This document shows, piece after piece, positions 1 through 10,699 of a stretch of DNA of 64,000 nt. This DNA comes from Orientallactaga sibirica. Lineage: Eukaryota; Chordata; Mammalia; Rodentia; Dipodidae. The position numbers and the translations under genes are program-made. The notes beneath the pieces were generated by a model. That model did no database searches. It was not told the DNA's origin and worked only from the letters and a program-made list of their open reading frames with translations. Positions within the stretch are counted from its first letter, which is position 1, and each line of letters begins with the position of its first letter. The DNA is taken from positions 39,199,501-39,263,500 of the forward strand of contig JAEOAD010000015.1 in the NCBI GenBank assembly GCA_036365145.1, in the 5' to 3' direction.

Positions 1-149
1 TTTTTTATTTTTGAGGTAGGGTCTCACTCTAGCCCAGGCTGACCTGGAATTCACTCTGCAGTCTCAGGATGGTCTTGAACTCATAGCAATCCTCTTACCG
101 CTACTTCCTGAGTGCTGGGATTAAAGGCATGTGCCACCACACCTGGCTG
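1..149 (-). mobile_element. B1 SINE, cut by the window edge
   Basis: Antisense 7SL-derived B1. It shows the GGTAGGGTCTCACTCTAGCC tail side, the CTGGGATTAAAGGC core and ends at the ACCTGGCTG head. The A-tail lies at or beyond base 1. This B1 variant (sense tail GAGACCCTACCTC) recurs through the whole window. Confidence 0.9.
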
Positions 150-359
150 TATTAAGTGTATTTTCTGTGGCTCCTTTCAAAGCTTACCTGCATTAAACAA
201 GCTGAATGTCCAGCTAGCTCTTCTCCAACAGTTTCAAAGTTCCTAAACCTTAAACCTAGAAGGAATCAGGAAGGTGACTGGAGGGAGGTCAGACGAGGCA
301 CCTGAACCCTATGGAGACCATTCACTGAGCTGTGATAACTTGGTGCCGTGTACAGTTGG

Positions 360-770
360 CAGAATCATCCTTCCACTGAGATGTGTGTGTTGAGGTGCTA
401 CTCCCCACTGTGGGGATAACTAAAGAGGAGTCTTTTCAAGGTGTTAGGGTTCGGTTAGGTCATAAGGTGGGGTCTTCAGGATGAAATTAATGCCCTTATA
501 AAAGAGGAAGAGACATGAGGTTCCCTCACCCCTTTCCTCCCTTAAGTTCCCTCGTAAGTCTTTCTCCATCTCTCTCCGTAGTCCCTTTCCTGTCTCTTTC
601 TTCCAGACACAAGAAGGCAGCCATCTGCAAGACAAGAAAAGATCCCTCATCAAAGCTGGCACTTTGATCTTGGACTTGTGCAGAAACATGTTGCTGTATG
701 CAACCCATCCACATTCATTTTGTTATAGTAGCCAGAGACTGGGACACCAGCTCCCCACACAACTGGAAGT
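360..770 (+). mobile_element. Ancient mammalian interspersed repeat (LTR-like, unassigned)
   Basis: The order of blocks resembles old mammal-wide repeats: a GTTGAGGTGCTA-like start, 'TTAATGCCCTTATAAAAGAGG' region near 488, 'GGCAGCCATCTGCAAG' near 616, 'TTGATCTTGGACTT' near 663 and 'TTTTGTTATAGTAGCC' near 718. I cannot name the family with certainty. Confidence 0.5.
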
Positions 771-784
771 AGGGCAGGTGATAA

Positions 785-860
785 AGCCAATGTCTGTGTG
801 ACCTAGGGAAAAATCTGTCTGCTCTCTGGGCCTCAGTTTCCCCTTTTGCACAATAAGGAA
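785..860 (+). mobile_element. MIR fragment
   Basis: Contains the MIR core wording TGTGTGACCTAGGG followed by GGGCCTCAGTTTCCCC. Short and diverged, so it is an old insertion shared across mammals. Confidence 0.5.
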
Positions 861-867
861 GTTAACC

Positions 868-1053
868 AGTGGTATTCAAACTTTTCATCAAATAAAAGCT
901 CCCCAAAATGGCCAAAGCTAAAGCAAAATAAAATCAAAGCTGATGGGGCTAAGGAGGCACAAAGTTTCCTTCCTCTGAAAACCCTACCCTGGTTCCCAGC
1001 CAGCTCCACTTCTGAGGAACCCTCAACTCTATGAGGCACAGTTTGACCCTATC
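868..1053. mobile_element. Possible non-autonomous hAT fragment
   Basis: Starts with CAGTGGTATTCAAACTTTT, which resembles hAT/Charlie terminal inverted repeats. It may end at the inverted partner near CACAGTTTGACCCTATCCTA. No convincing 8-bp target duplication was found, so this stays tentative. Confidence 0.35.
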
Positions 1054-1399
1054 CTAGAGGGTCCTCCAAAACCCCTCAGACTCTGGCAGTGTGTGCGATG
1101 GGGATAATGCTAGGTGTAGGAGTTCAGAGTAAATGTTCACTAAATGAATGGAAGGAGAACCAGGAAGGATCCACAGCCTCCTGTCCCTCCCCTCCGTCTC
1201 ATTTCTCTCCCTCAGTACTGATTAGAGAAGAATGGGGTCCAGGCCTACAGATCACCATAGGGAACCTTGCCCCCACCTCACCCTGCAAGTCACACCATGG
1301 AACACCAGGAAGTGCTGAGTTCTCATGCCTGCCGCTGCCTTGAAGGGAAGATTATAGTTCCCTGACCTAGCTGCTGGCTACCTCCAAGCAGAGGCCAAG

Positions 1400-1610
1400 C
1401 TGGGGCCAAGAGCAATATTTTGTCAGCGAATCTATTATGAAAATAATGGAATAAAAGAAACCACCCTCAATAAGTGATGTGCAACCTCCCCTTCGACCTG
1501 CCACAGCCTGACAGGGGCTGATGCAGCCTTTCTAGGATGGGCATGCAGCCAAGAGCTTTAAATAATCATTAAAAATATGTGCGTGATTTATCACAGGGGG
1601 CTAGCTGGCA
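1400..1610. other. AT-rich conserved-looking non-coding block
   Basis: Non-repetitive sequence with two homeodomain/MADS-like AT-rich clusters (near 1415-1455 and 1555-1595, e.g. TTTAAATAATCATTAAAAAT) joined by GC-richer DNA. No open frame of note and no match to a repeat I know. The texture suggests an enhancer-like element; this is inference only. Confidence 0.3.
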
Positions 1611-1910
1611 CGGGGCGGCAAGACAGCCGCTCGCTTGTTCAGCACCACACCACTGAGCTCAGTGCTCCCACCTGGCCACTTCCTCCTCGGCGCTGTCCTG
1701 TGGAGATGGTCATGGCCAGTCTCGCTTTCCTCGGTGACCCCTCAGCTGTGGACTTCCTCAGAGAAGGAAGGGTGCAACTATGTATGGTCTCTCTCCCTTT
1801 TGAACAGGGAAAAGCAAATCACAACAAAGTGTGATTGTGCAGGGCCCTGTCAGGCACAGTTCAGGCATTTGTTACCTCACTTGAGTCTCTGGACCACCAA
1901 AGGTCCACTG

Positions 1911-1950
1911 TTATTAATATAAATTATTATATTATATTATTATAAATTAT
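1911..1950. repeat. AT-rich low-complexity tract
   Basis: Irregular TAT/ATT repeats (ATTATATTATATTATTATAA) of about 40 bp. Confidence 0.8.
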
Positions 1951-2429
1951 GTCCATTTTAAGACTGGGAAAACTGAGACTATGAGATATAGAAAACTTGC
2001 CTACTGAGAGGTGGTGAAGTGGGGTTCAAAATTGGTGGGCTTGCTCCTGTGCCCTTCACTGGAACTCCTTGTTGCCTCCCAGACTTCCCCTCACCCCTTT
2101 CCCTCCTTAAGTTCCCTCATAAGTCTTTCTCCATCTCTGTCCTCTTGTTGCCTCTCCTGCCTTCACTCCAAGATTCCAAGTCATCTCTCTCATTGGTGCA
2201 CCATGGCTTCTGTGAAAAGGCGGCCCCTATGAATCTCCCACAGGCCTGAGTTCCACTTATCATTCACATCCTATCTGCAGGAGACATGGAAGTGCCCACT
2301 GGCACTGTTGGCTTTCCCCTTCACAAGACCTCACCTGCGGGACTCTTCTTCAGCCTCTATGAATTCAAGGGATCACAAAAAATAGGTTCCTGGCCACATG
2401 AAAATGACCAAAGAGGTCCGGCTGAGAGT

Positions 2430-2600
2430 CAGGAAATGGTGCCCTGGTCCTCACTCTGTCCTGAGCTTATTCATGACCTTGAGCAAGTCACTTTCCTCCC
2501 TGGGTTTCAGTTGCCACTTCTCACAGATGGTTGTGAAATCTTATTTGACCTCCCAAGGCTTGTGAGGAAACTGGAAAATGAGACTTTGAAACCTGGAAGG
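2430..2600 (+). mobile_element. MIR SINE
   Basis: Shows MIR order: TGACCTTGAGCAAGTCACTT, then CCTGGGTTTCAGTTGCC, then a GTGAGGAAACTGGAAAATGAG-like end. Diverged. Confidence 0.55.
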
Positions 2601-2929
2601 GTCTGGGTCTACAGAAGCTACGGTTAGGATTTATCACTGGCTTCTAGTGCCCATGTACTTCCTGCACGAACAACTGCCTGGCTGAGTAACATTGGCTTCA
2701 AATTCTGGACCTTTCCATCAAAGCCTGGCTGAAGGTCATGGCTGTAAGCAGCTAATGCTACTGTGGACAAAGACTTAAGTCCTGGCCCAGGATCTCTTGT
2801 TGCTCCTCTGTCACTTTCTATTTAGAGGCCAGTTTCCAATACCCACAATGGGAAAATGAGGTCTAAGGCTGGGATGCTGATGAGACCCCTCTGAAGGTTC
2901 CTGTAGACAAGCATCCTATACCTCCAGAA

Positions 2930-2975
2930 GCAGGGAGACTTTGTGCCCATTCTACACATGAGGAGACTCAGGGTT
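2930..2975 (-). mobile_element. MIR fragment
   Basis: CCCATTCTACACATGAGGAG is the antisense of the MIR 'CTC(C)TCATCTGTAAAATGGG' core. The B1-like element beginning near 2989 follows directly. Confidence 0.45.
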
Positions 2976-2988
2976 TGTGGACTTTCTG

Positions 2989-3115
2989 TTTTGTTTTCTT
3001 TTGTCTTTAACATGAGGTGTCACTATATAACCCAGGATGTCCTTGAACTTATGATCCTCTTTCCTCAGCCTCCTGAGTGTTGGGATTTACAAGCATGTGT
3101 CACCATACTCTGGCT
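2989..3115 (-). mobile_element. Old B1-like SINE
   Basis: Antisense: a T-rich start, then GGTGTCACTATATAACCCAGG, then CTCAGCCTCCTGAGTGTTGG, and end at CTGGCT. More diverged than the B1 at base 1. Confidence 0.7.
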
Positions 3116-3146
3116 TCAAAACTAAGGTTTGAAAGAGGAAGACCTG

Positions 3147-3378
3147 GGCTGGACAATGGCTCATTGGTTATAGGTACTTGCTTGCAAAGTCTGATGGCCA
3201 GGGTTCAATTCCCCAGTGCTCACATAAAGCCAGATGCACAAAGTGACACATGCTCTGGAGATTGTTGGCAGTGGCTAGAGGCCTTGACACACCAATACTC
3301 ACTCTCCTTCTGTCTGCATCTTTCTCTTTGTCTCTTTTCTTTCTCAAATAAATAAATGAAAATATATTTTAACAAAAA
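3147..3378 (+). mobile_element. DIP-like SINE with target duplication
   Basis: tRNA-derived head (GGCTGGACAATGGCTCATTG), B-box-like GGTTCAATTCC, body GCCAGATGCACAAAGTG, CT-rich stretch and AAATAAATAAATG tail. Flanked by a 16-bp direct repeat with one mismatch at 3131-3146 and 3379-3394 (its last base is shared with the SINE start). This family, with AATAAA motifs in its tail, is what I call DIP-like in later entries. Confidence 0.88.
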
Positions 3379-4654
3379 GAAAGAGTAAGACCTGTGTGGA
3401 AAGGCACATGCCTAGGATTTGGCCCCTGCCTGTCTGATCCCAAATGCATATGTTACACTTGAATGAACTTCAGAACTATAGCCCAGGCCCCTGCTATTGA
3501 TCAGCAGAGAAGGCAATTGGCAGCATGGTGCCCAGCACTCTTCTTCATGCCCTTTTCCCAGCCACCAGCTCTGAGGAGTTCAGTATTCTCCTCCACATCC
3601 AAAGTGACTTCCTCCACCTTCCTCCAACCCATGTATCCAACCTCTATATCTCCAAATGCTTCTGCCTGGGATCCTTTCAGGAAATACCACACTATCACCC
3701 TCTAGGGAAGTAATGAGCTTGTCTCAAAAAGCAGGCAATGACAACCTGAGCCAGGGTGATGGAGACAGACACTGAGGATACTCAGAACACAGAACAACAG
3801 AAATCCAGAAGCTTCTGAGAGCTCAACACTAAAGTAGACTTAAAGCATACCTACCAAGGCTCCGGGACTTTTGCAGAAGAGGGGGTGGAAAGAATGTAAG
3901 AGTCACAGACTGGGGGAAGGGGATCCAGAGGCATTCCCCTCACACACACAAGGACTGACTGATGTTCTCAGAATTCATAACCCACAACTCCATGGTGAAT
4001 ACCAGCAGTCCCACTAAGGAGGGCCTTTAATGGAGTAGGGACAGGGAGGAGGGAAATGATGGTGCCAACACATGATGTAGCCATACAAAGTTCTTACTTA
4101 ATAAAAAAAATTTTAAAAATAAACAGGCAAAATCCTGGGAGAGACCATGAGATAATGTCCACTGTAGCATCTCCCTATGGAGCCCTGGGAATGTCCATCA
4201 TTCTGCCACCCATGGGCCCTAATGGGCCCAACAACACCAGCCCAGCTATGACCTGTGGCTTCAATTGCAGCATCACAGAGCACCCCTCCAGGTGACTTCT
4301 CTGTAGCCCTTGCAGATGCCATCTCCGATTTCTCTCATCCATTTTGTGGAGGTTAGCTCAGCTATCATCCTATAGTAGGCAGTTCCCAGAAGAGAGGCCA
4401 GGGTGTCCTGGTATACACAACACACAATGTGGACCCTCTGGTCTCAGAGTCCACCATGAATCCAGTTTCCATTAAGCACTTTTAGACCAGAGCCTGGAGC
4501 AGCTGGGCAGGGAAAACAGGAGCCCTGTCCCTGAAGAGCTGATAGTGGACAGAAACGTGTGCAGATGGACAGCAAGAAGACAGCATGGACAATAGGCATT
4601 TACTTGAAGACGAGTGGCCTCTGTTCAGGAAGGAATCCAGGGGCTGAGTTGCAG

Positions 4655-4757
4655 TGCAGAACCCAGTCAGACTCTAATGTAAATCTCTTCTCTGGGACTT
4701 TTTGACTGCATGACCTCAAGCAGATTACTCTCTGGGCTTCAATTTCTTTATCAAAAA
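4655..4757 (+). mobile_element. MIR SINE, interrupted downstream
   Basis: GCATGACCTCAAGCAGATTA and GGGCTTCAATTTCTTTATC match the MIR core. Two DIP-like SINEs split it; the element seems to resume near 5290 (AAAATGATATTGTAAGAATT). Confidence 0.6.
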
Positions 4758-4768
4758 AAGACATTGCA

Positions 4769-5052
4769 GGGCTGGAGAGATGGCTTAGCGGTTAAGGAGC
4801 CTGCCTGCTAAGCCTAAGAATGCTGGTTCCAATCTCCAGCAGTTCCAATCTCCAGGTCCCACATTTAGCCAGATGCAGTGATGCAAGGACACAATGCCGC
4901 ACTTTCCCACAAGGGGGCGCACACATCTGGATTTGGTTCACAGCAGCAGAGACTGCTGGCGTGCCCATCTCTATCTGTCTCCCTCTCCCTCTCTGTCTGT
5001 CTCTCTCTCTGTGTCTCTCTCCAAAAATAAATAAAATAATAATAATAATAAT
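4769..5052 (+). mobile_element. DIP-like SINE
   Basis: Full head GGGCTGGAGAGATGGCTTAG. The body carries an extra partial duplication (CCAATCTCCAGCAGTTCCAA). The CT-rich region is expanded (4976-5023) and the tail has become a TAA microsatellite (5035-5054). Perfect 13-bp target duplication AAAAGACATTGCA at 4756-4768 and 5053-5065. Confidence 0.92.
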
Positions 5053-5065
5053 AAAAGACATTGCA

Positions 5066-5289
5066 AGGCTGGAGAAAAGACTCAGCAGTTAATGTGCTTG
5101 TCTAAGGACCCAGGTTTGATTCCCCAGGACCCAGGACCCAAGACCCATGTAAGCCAGATGCGCAAGGTGGCATGTGTGTCTGGAGTTTGATTGCAATGGC
5201 TAGAAGCCCTGGCACACCCATTCTGTCTGTCTGTCTGTCTCTCTCTCCCTCTTTGCATCTTTCAAATAAATGAAAAATTTAAATATTAT
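5066..5289 (+). mobile_element. DIP-like SINE inserted directly behind the previous one
   Basis: Begins AGGCTGGAGAAAAGACTCAG at the very end of the downstream copy of the preceding SINE's target duplication. A third, diverged copy of that site (AAAATGATATTGTAA) follows at 5290-5304. Confidence 0.88.
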
Positions 5290-5395
5290 AAAATGATATT
5301 GTAAGAATTAAAAAAGGGTGTGTGTGTCTCTTGCTCAGCTTAGAATATTTGAACAACAGAAGACACTATCTGTCCAAAGGAGAAAGGGACAGCAA

Positions 5396-5397
<2 letters not shown>

Positions 5398-5439
<42 letters not shown>
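5398..5439. repeat. (GA)n microsatellite
   Basis: About 20 uninterrupted GA units. Confidence 0.95.
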
Positions 5440-5440
<1 letters not shown>

Positions 5441-5449
5441 CAGATGGAA

Positions 5450-5660
5450 TATAGGGTTCAGAGAAGGGGTGAGAGGACACCAGAGATGGGATGAAAGCTT
5501 CCTGGAGCAGGCAGAATTAGAGCTTGGTCTTGAGAGAGAGATTTTAGTAGATGAAGGGAGGAAAGGTATTCCAAGTCGAGTGCAGGACATCAGCAAAGGC
5601 CCAGTGTGGTGAAAGGCACTGGCCAGTTTTGCTGAGTTCCAGAGCCTGGATGGTACTGGG
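5450..5660. mobile_element. Ancient repeat-like segment (unassigned)
   Basis: Wording such as AAAGCTTCCTGGAGCAGGCA ... GGAAAGGTATTCCAAG ... CAGCAAAGGCCCAGTG resembles an old mammal-wide repeat. Similar wording recurs near 14.9, 21.1, 24.6, 31.5 and 53.5 kb. Assignment uncertain. Confidence 0.35.
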
Positions 5661-5699
5661 GTCTGTCCCAGAATTTCTTTTGAGCTACATGATAAATGT

Positions 5700-6370
5700 A
5701 GCATAGCAGCAACTCTCTTCCCTCAGTCTCACCATCTGTAGAATGAGGCCACCAGAGTCAAGAATGTCTCTGCCCCCAGCCCTCCAGGACATTTCCTTCT
5801 GCAGTGCCCAATCTCCCAGGCTCCTAAATGCTTCCACATGTCAACCCTGACCTACCCAGCTTCTTATCTTTGCCTGCACAACATGGCCAGCCGGCCCTGC
5901 TTCCGGGACCTGGACAGCCTCCCTGTAGTCCTGGGATGTACAGCTATCACAAGACCACCAGCCACGGGGGCCCTAGCTCCAACAGAAACACGCTAACACC
6001 CACCTGGGGGAGTGGGTTCCACCATCTCTCTTCCTTCCTTGGACATCAGCAGGGACAATGCAGGCTTAGTTGGGGTCTGTGGGGTACAGAGAACGTTATT
6101 CTCAGGGAACCCTATGTTCTGGCCCCTCTGCTTGTTCTGGCCTCTTTCCACAGCCGCTGCAGGTTTATGGGAGGAGGTCTAGCTCAGGCTCTGGTACCAC
6201 ACAGAGCTCCCCATTTCAAAGAGGTGTCAGGTTTCAGAGACAAGAACTAAGTGTCTGAAGGAGTGATCACCTCTAATCCCTTGAGCAGAGAGACCAGCAG
6301 AGTTCAAACTCCATCACTCCTCCTTCTATCTCCTGACCCCCTCCCCTGAAGATGGAAGGCATTTGCCTTT
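5700..6370. other. Unique sequence, no gene recognised
   Basis: A 140-codon open frame (5828-6250, +) lies here. Its composition is Pro/Ser/Gly-rich, it has no domain I recognise, and there is no clear splice context. A MIR-like scrap (TCACCATCTGTAGAATGAGG) lies at about 5727-5750. Confidence 0.4.
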
Positions 6371-6559
6371 TCAGACTGGAATCTGAGGATTCCACAATCT
6401 TGGGATCTTCAAGAATTTTCAAGCTGATAGGCTCTTAGGCTACCAAAATCTTAAACATTGTTGTACTTTGTATCTTGTGCATTGTATCTTGTACTTACAG
6501 AATCCTTTAGAATTCCAGACCTTCATAATCAGATCATTGTATCGAGGGAAGAGATGGGA

Positions 6560-6705
6560 TCCACTCTTTCCTAGCTGTATGACTTTGAGGAAGTTATTTA
6601 ATATCTCCATGTCTCCATTTCCTCATCTGTAAAATGGGGTTATGATACTGAATGACTGGATATGTATATAGCAATTACCATAGTGCCTGGCACATGGTCT
6701 TCAAT
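6560..6705 (+). mobile_element. MIR SINE
   Basis: Near-canonical run: CTAGCTGTATGACTTTGAGG, CATTTCCTCATCTGTAAAAT, and the 3' phrase AGTGCCTGGCACATGGT. Confidence 0.75.
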
Positions 6706-7179
6706 CCTATCGCCACAAAGAACTGGATTCTGCCAACACTCTGAATGAGCTTGAATGAGGAGCAGGAGCTTCAAGCAAGATGGCAATCCCAGCAGCACAT
6801 AGAACACCTCCCAGCCGTAACTGGCAGAGCATCAACCCCTCACTTCACTGTGTTGGCTGAAGAGTCAGAGTCAGTCCAGATCCAGTGTGAGTGGGACGCT
6901 CAGGAGGCTCTGCACACCAGGAGGCATGGTCCATTATGGACCATCTTTGGATATAAGCAATCACAAGTACCATCCATTCCCAAAGCTTGCATCCCACCCA
7001 GACCCTGTGTTTGACTGTCAAGTTTCTAGAAGGGAAAGTATATTGCTACAATAGGGAAATGCTTTACTAGAGGTTGCATGTGCATATCTGAACTGAGCCC
7101 CTTGCTGAAATCCTCATCTAGTGGATATCAATGCAAACAAAGCATGCTCTAACCAGATATGTTCACAAGAGCCACCTGG

Positions 7180-7285
7180 CTTAGCCTCCTCGCTTACAGT
7201 GAGGGAAACTGAGCTCTTAGAAAGTGAAAGGGTTTCCCAGAATTCCACAGCAAGCCATAGCTGGGGCTAGAGGGCAGGTATCTAG
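7180..7285 (-). mobile_element. MIR fragment
   Basis: Antisense wording: AGTGAGGGAAACTGAG ... GGGTTTCCCAGAATTCCACA. Diverged. Confidence 0.45.
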
Positions 7286-7289
7286 ATGC

Positions 7290-8230
7290 CCAGTTTCTGG
7301 ACCAGCTCTGTTCAGCTCTCTAGGCTCAGTGAGAGAAAGCTCTCTGCTCTGTACTCAAAGGCAGAGGTTACACAGTGCCTTCACCTCCAGAAGAGGGTAG
7401 ACAGGGCAGCAGAGCCTCCTCACTCTGCTTACCTGGGAGTCGGGACTTTAGAGGGGAGGTGAGCGCCAAGAAGTGCATGCCACTCACTCTTGCTGCGTTC
7501 TGATCCCATGGCCCACTCTGGAGTCCAGACAAAGCACGCAATGTCCTCATGCTTCAATGTGAATGAGATGCCCAGACGGGCGAGATAAACCCAGTGATGT
7601 CCTGTATGGAGTGCAACGTTTTCCTGGACAGTTTATTCTGAGGGCACCTTCAGTCCCTGCCTCCTTCTATACCTCTTTCCCCAACTAAGGGCCCAAGCCT
7701 CCCATCAGCCAGTTACCTGATCTCTCTCTTCTGTCTTCCGTGGAAACTTGCAGAGATGACTTTCTGATTATCTTGTGTAAACTCAGCTCTTTCTTCCTGC
7801 CCTAAGGGTTTCTGCTCTTTGTTGTAATCGCACTTATACAATGCAAACTCATACTACGCATTGTTTATCATGTGTTTCCCACACTAATCAGCAGCAGCCC
7901 CAGGGCGAAGATCTGGATGCTGTGGGCCACCATATCCCAAGACTCGACAGACAGTAATACTCCAAAAGTTCTGAACAGAGGAGTGAATGAATGGATGGAC
8001 TAGAAACTAAACCCAGGACAGAACATCGATGCTGATCCAGGTGAGGATTGTGTCTGATATCCCAGTTTGTAAAGTCAAGCAGTGCCCAAGACGCCACTCC
8101 AAACCCACCCCACACTGGTCCCTCTTGCCTCTGGGTCCTGATTACAGAAGAGACTGGGATCCTGGCTGGACACTGATGTTCAAGCTACTGAGAAAGTTTC
8201 TACCTAGACGATTGACAGGTTAGACTGAGC
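7290..8230. other. Unique sequence, nothing recognised
   Basis: No long frame, repeat core or RNA-gene signature. Short frames of 60-75 codons on either strand look random. Confidence 0.4.
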
Positions 8231-8462
8231 AAGCACCGTAGGTGGGAGTCTGTTTTGTTTCTCTCGCTCAATTTTACTGAAGGCATATTCATTTTTGTGT
8301 CCCTTCTGAGTGCCCAACAAGAACCATTTGAGCTGTTCCTCAATGAATTAATAAGTGAGTGTGCATATGTAAGAGAATTGTGAATTGATGCATGAGGGTG
8401 GCTGAACTATTTGATGCATGAAGGGTGGATCGTCAGTGGCATCATGTATAAAAGAAATATGA

Positions 8463-8670
8463 TGGGCTGGAGAGATTGCTCAGTGGTTGAGGTGCTTGCC
8501 TGAAAAGCCTAAGGATATAGGTTCAATTCCTCAGTACCTACATAAAGTCAGATGCACAAGGTGGCACATGCATCTGGAGATCATTTGCAGTGGCTAGAGG
8601 CCCTGGTGCACCCATGCTCTTCTTCCCCTGCCCCTCCCCCCTCTCATAAATAAGTAAATAAGATTTAAAA
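8463..8670 (+). mobile_element. DIP-like SINE with target duplication
   Basis: Head TGGGCTGGAGAGATTGCTCA through tail CTCTCATAAATAAGTAAATA. Target duplication AAAGAAATATGA / AAATAAATATGA at 8451-8462 and 8671-8682. Confidence 0.9.
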
Positions 8671-9249
8671 AAATAAATATGACAATGCCTTTTTCTTAAC
8701 ATTGTTGGGAGGGTTTAACAAAAGAATTACATCGCATTGATGCCTTGTGCAGTGCTGAGCATGCTGAAAGCCCTCAATGATTTCAATTTTAACATTACTA
8801 CTATAAATATGCAGATTCACATCTATGTTTGCATTCATATTCTCAGAAGTATTAGCACAGGATACCATAGTATTATATAGTATTACTGTGGTTGCATAAA
8901 TCTAGAACCAGAGATTCCTAGACACTTGGAACAATAGATCACTCAAAACTGACCTTCTCAGAAGCTTAGAACTTTGGAATTACCACACCTAGAGCCATGA
9001 AAAATTCAATCTGGCTACTCTCACAGGAGGCAGGACCTCTGAGGTCCTGAGTACAGCCCACCCAACCTAATGCTGTGTTATTCACTTCACATCTCCAAGT
9101 CAAAACACCCTCTGAGACCCCATCTTGGGGGGCCCAGCTGGACCCTTTGGCCCCATACGCCTATTCTCAGACAACCCAGAATCCTAGGAATTTGTGACCA
9201 CAGTGAGCAGGGTGGGGCGGGGGCTCCGATTGGGCCTGGGGGATGATGA

Positions 9250-9540
9250 AATATGGAAGCTCCCAGAGTTGGGCCTGGTGGGGAAGGCCACATTTTCTGT
9301 GTCATGTTCTATTGCACGCCAATCAATTACAGTGCGCCCTATATAAACACATCATGAGGGCTTTGACAGGGGCCGGGGTGAAGTTGGGTGTCAGGGTAAA
9401 ACAGGGGATAATAAAATCACTGGAGATTTATTTCTCTAAATTGGAAACTTCATGCTTACACCTGACTAAATCATCAGGCTGAAATCGGAGCCGACTCCCA
9501 CGGAAAACACGTGTAACCTTATCCCATCTTTGTTTAACAG
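9250..9540. other. AT-rich conserved-looking non-coding block
   Basis: Unique sequence containing CCAATCAATTACAG (9319-9332), CTATATAAACACATCATGAG and GATAATAAAATCACTGGAGA. Homeobox-like AATTA/ATCA words are dense and it is not a repeat known to me. Enhancer-like by texture only. Confidence 0.3.
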
Positions 9541-10139
9541 CGACCCATCAAGCTGCTGATAGATTCTGCAGATGCGCCAGCATCCTCCTTTGGTTCCCTG
9601 AGTTCTGGGGGTCTCAATCAGACCTGTCTTCACTGTGCCCACCCTGCTCTCCAGTGGCTCTTCCAAGACTGGCCAAAGAAACCTTTCCTACAGGTGGGTA
9701 TCCACGTGGGTCTTCCATGCACTAAATAACTCCCCTTGGCTCCCATCCTGAACTTAAGCCATATGTGCCCTGAAGATCTTCCTTTTCCATGAAACCCTTC
9801 CTGAGAAAGGGGTGCACTGCTGAAGTAATAGGGGAGGCAGCCATGACATCAAGATGTGAGCTGTAGGCTAAAACTGTTCCAGCTATCTTTAAATCACAAT
9901 TTTGTTAGAATGCCTCTCCAGATAATACAACTTTGCTACTTCTTAGCTTGTATCTTTCCTCATAGAAATTTTATGAGGACTTAATAAGTTGAGGGTGCTT
10001 TACCACTTATATATGTACAGTATATGTTATTTCATCTTCCGCTTGAATTATGAAACACTGCATGTTGTCCCGGGAGGTGGTATGAAATTAGCCACCCTCT
10101 GTGTTAAGGAGTTTACCTTTATGAAAAGTGAGTGACACT
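9540..10139. other. Unique sequence, nothing recognised
   Basis: No supported gene; mixed composition with short AT-rich pieces near 9,890-10,060. Confidence 0.4.
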
Positions 10140-10322
10140 GTGTGCTGGGCCCTGGGCGAGTAGGACTCCAATGCAATCTCCTGTGATGCCCACATCATAG
10201 GTAAGAATTACACTCCTTCCAGTGATGACAAACCAGAGATCTGAGAGTTTATGTACGTTTCCCAAGTCTCACAGCTGAGATAGGATGTCAATCTACATGT
10301 GTCTGACCCTAAAGTCCATTAA
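10140..10322 (-). mobile_element. MIR SINE
   Basis: Antisense order: GTGCTGGGCCCTGGGCGAGT, then CACATCATAGGTAAGAATTA, then TTTCCCAAGTCTCACAGCTG, and a GTGTCTGACCCTAAAGTCCA end. Confidence 0.6.
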
Positions 10323-10498
10323 AATATATGTGACAAGAGCTCTGTGGGCCTGAGAAAGGGTAGACAGTATGTGTGAGCCTCTCCCAGCCCCTCCCTTCAG
10401 CTCCATAAATTCTTCCACACACAAACACACTCAGCCCAGTGCACACTCAAGTGGTCAGTGGCTGGGAGGCTGCAGGACAGGCCCCTTCCTTAGAAGAG

Positions 10499-10519
10499 GA
10501 CACACACACACACACACTT
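10499..10519. repeat. (CA)n microsatellite
   Basis: Short run of about ten CA units after GAGGA. Confidence 0.85.
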
Positions 10520-10699
10520 TCAGTGTCGCCCTTTCGGTGGGGTGGAAGGAAGGGCAAGCGGAGCCCTTGTATCATTTTCGGCAGCAGTCAGTAGAGTCTT
10601 GCAAAGTGCAAGATGGCTTTTTTAGCCCAGCATAAGGATCTAGTTAAAAACCAATAAATCAGCAGTGAAATGTGCATAGCAGCCTTCTCCGTAAAATCA

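Noticed and set aside
3147..3200. Intact tRNA gene at SINE heads here and at other DIP and ID copies
   Set aside because: A- and B-box-like words are present because these SINEs derive from tRNA. Bodies, tails and multiplicity identify them as SINEs.
5828..6250. 140-codon + strand frame
   Set aside because: Low-complexity Pro/Ser/Gly composition, no domain or splice signals I can defend.
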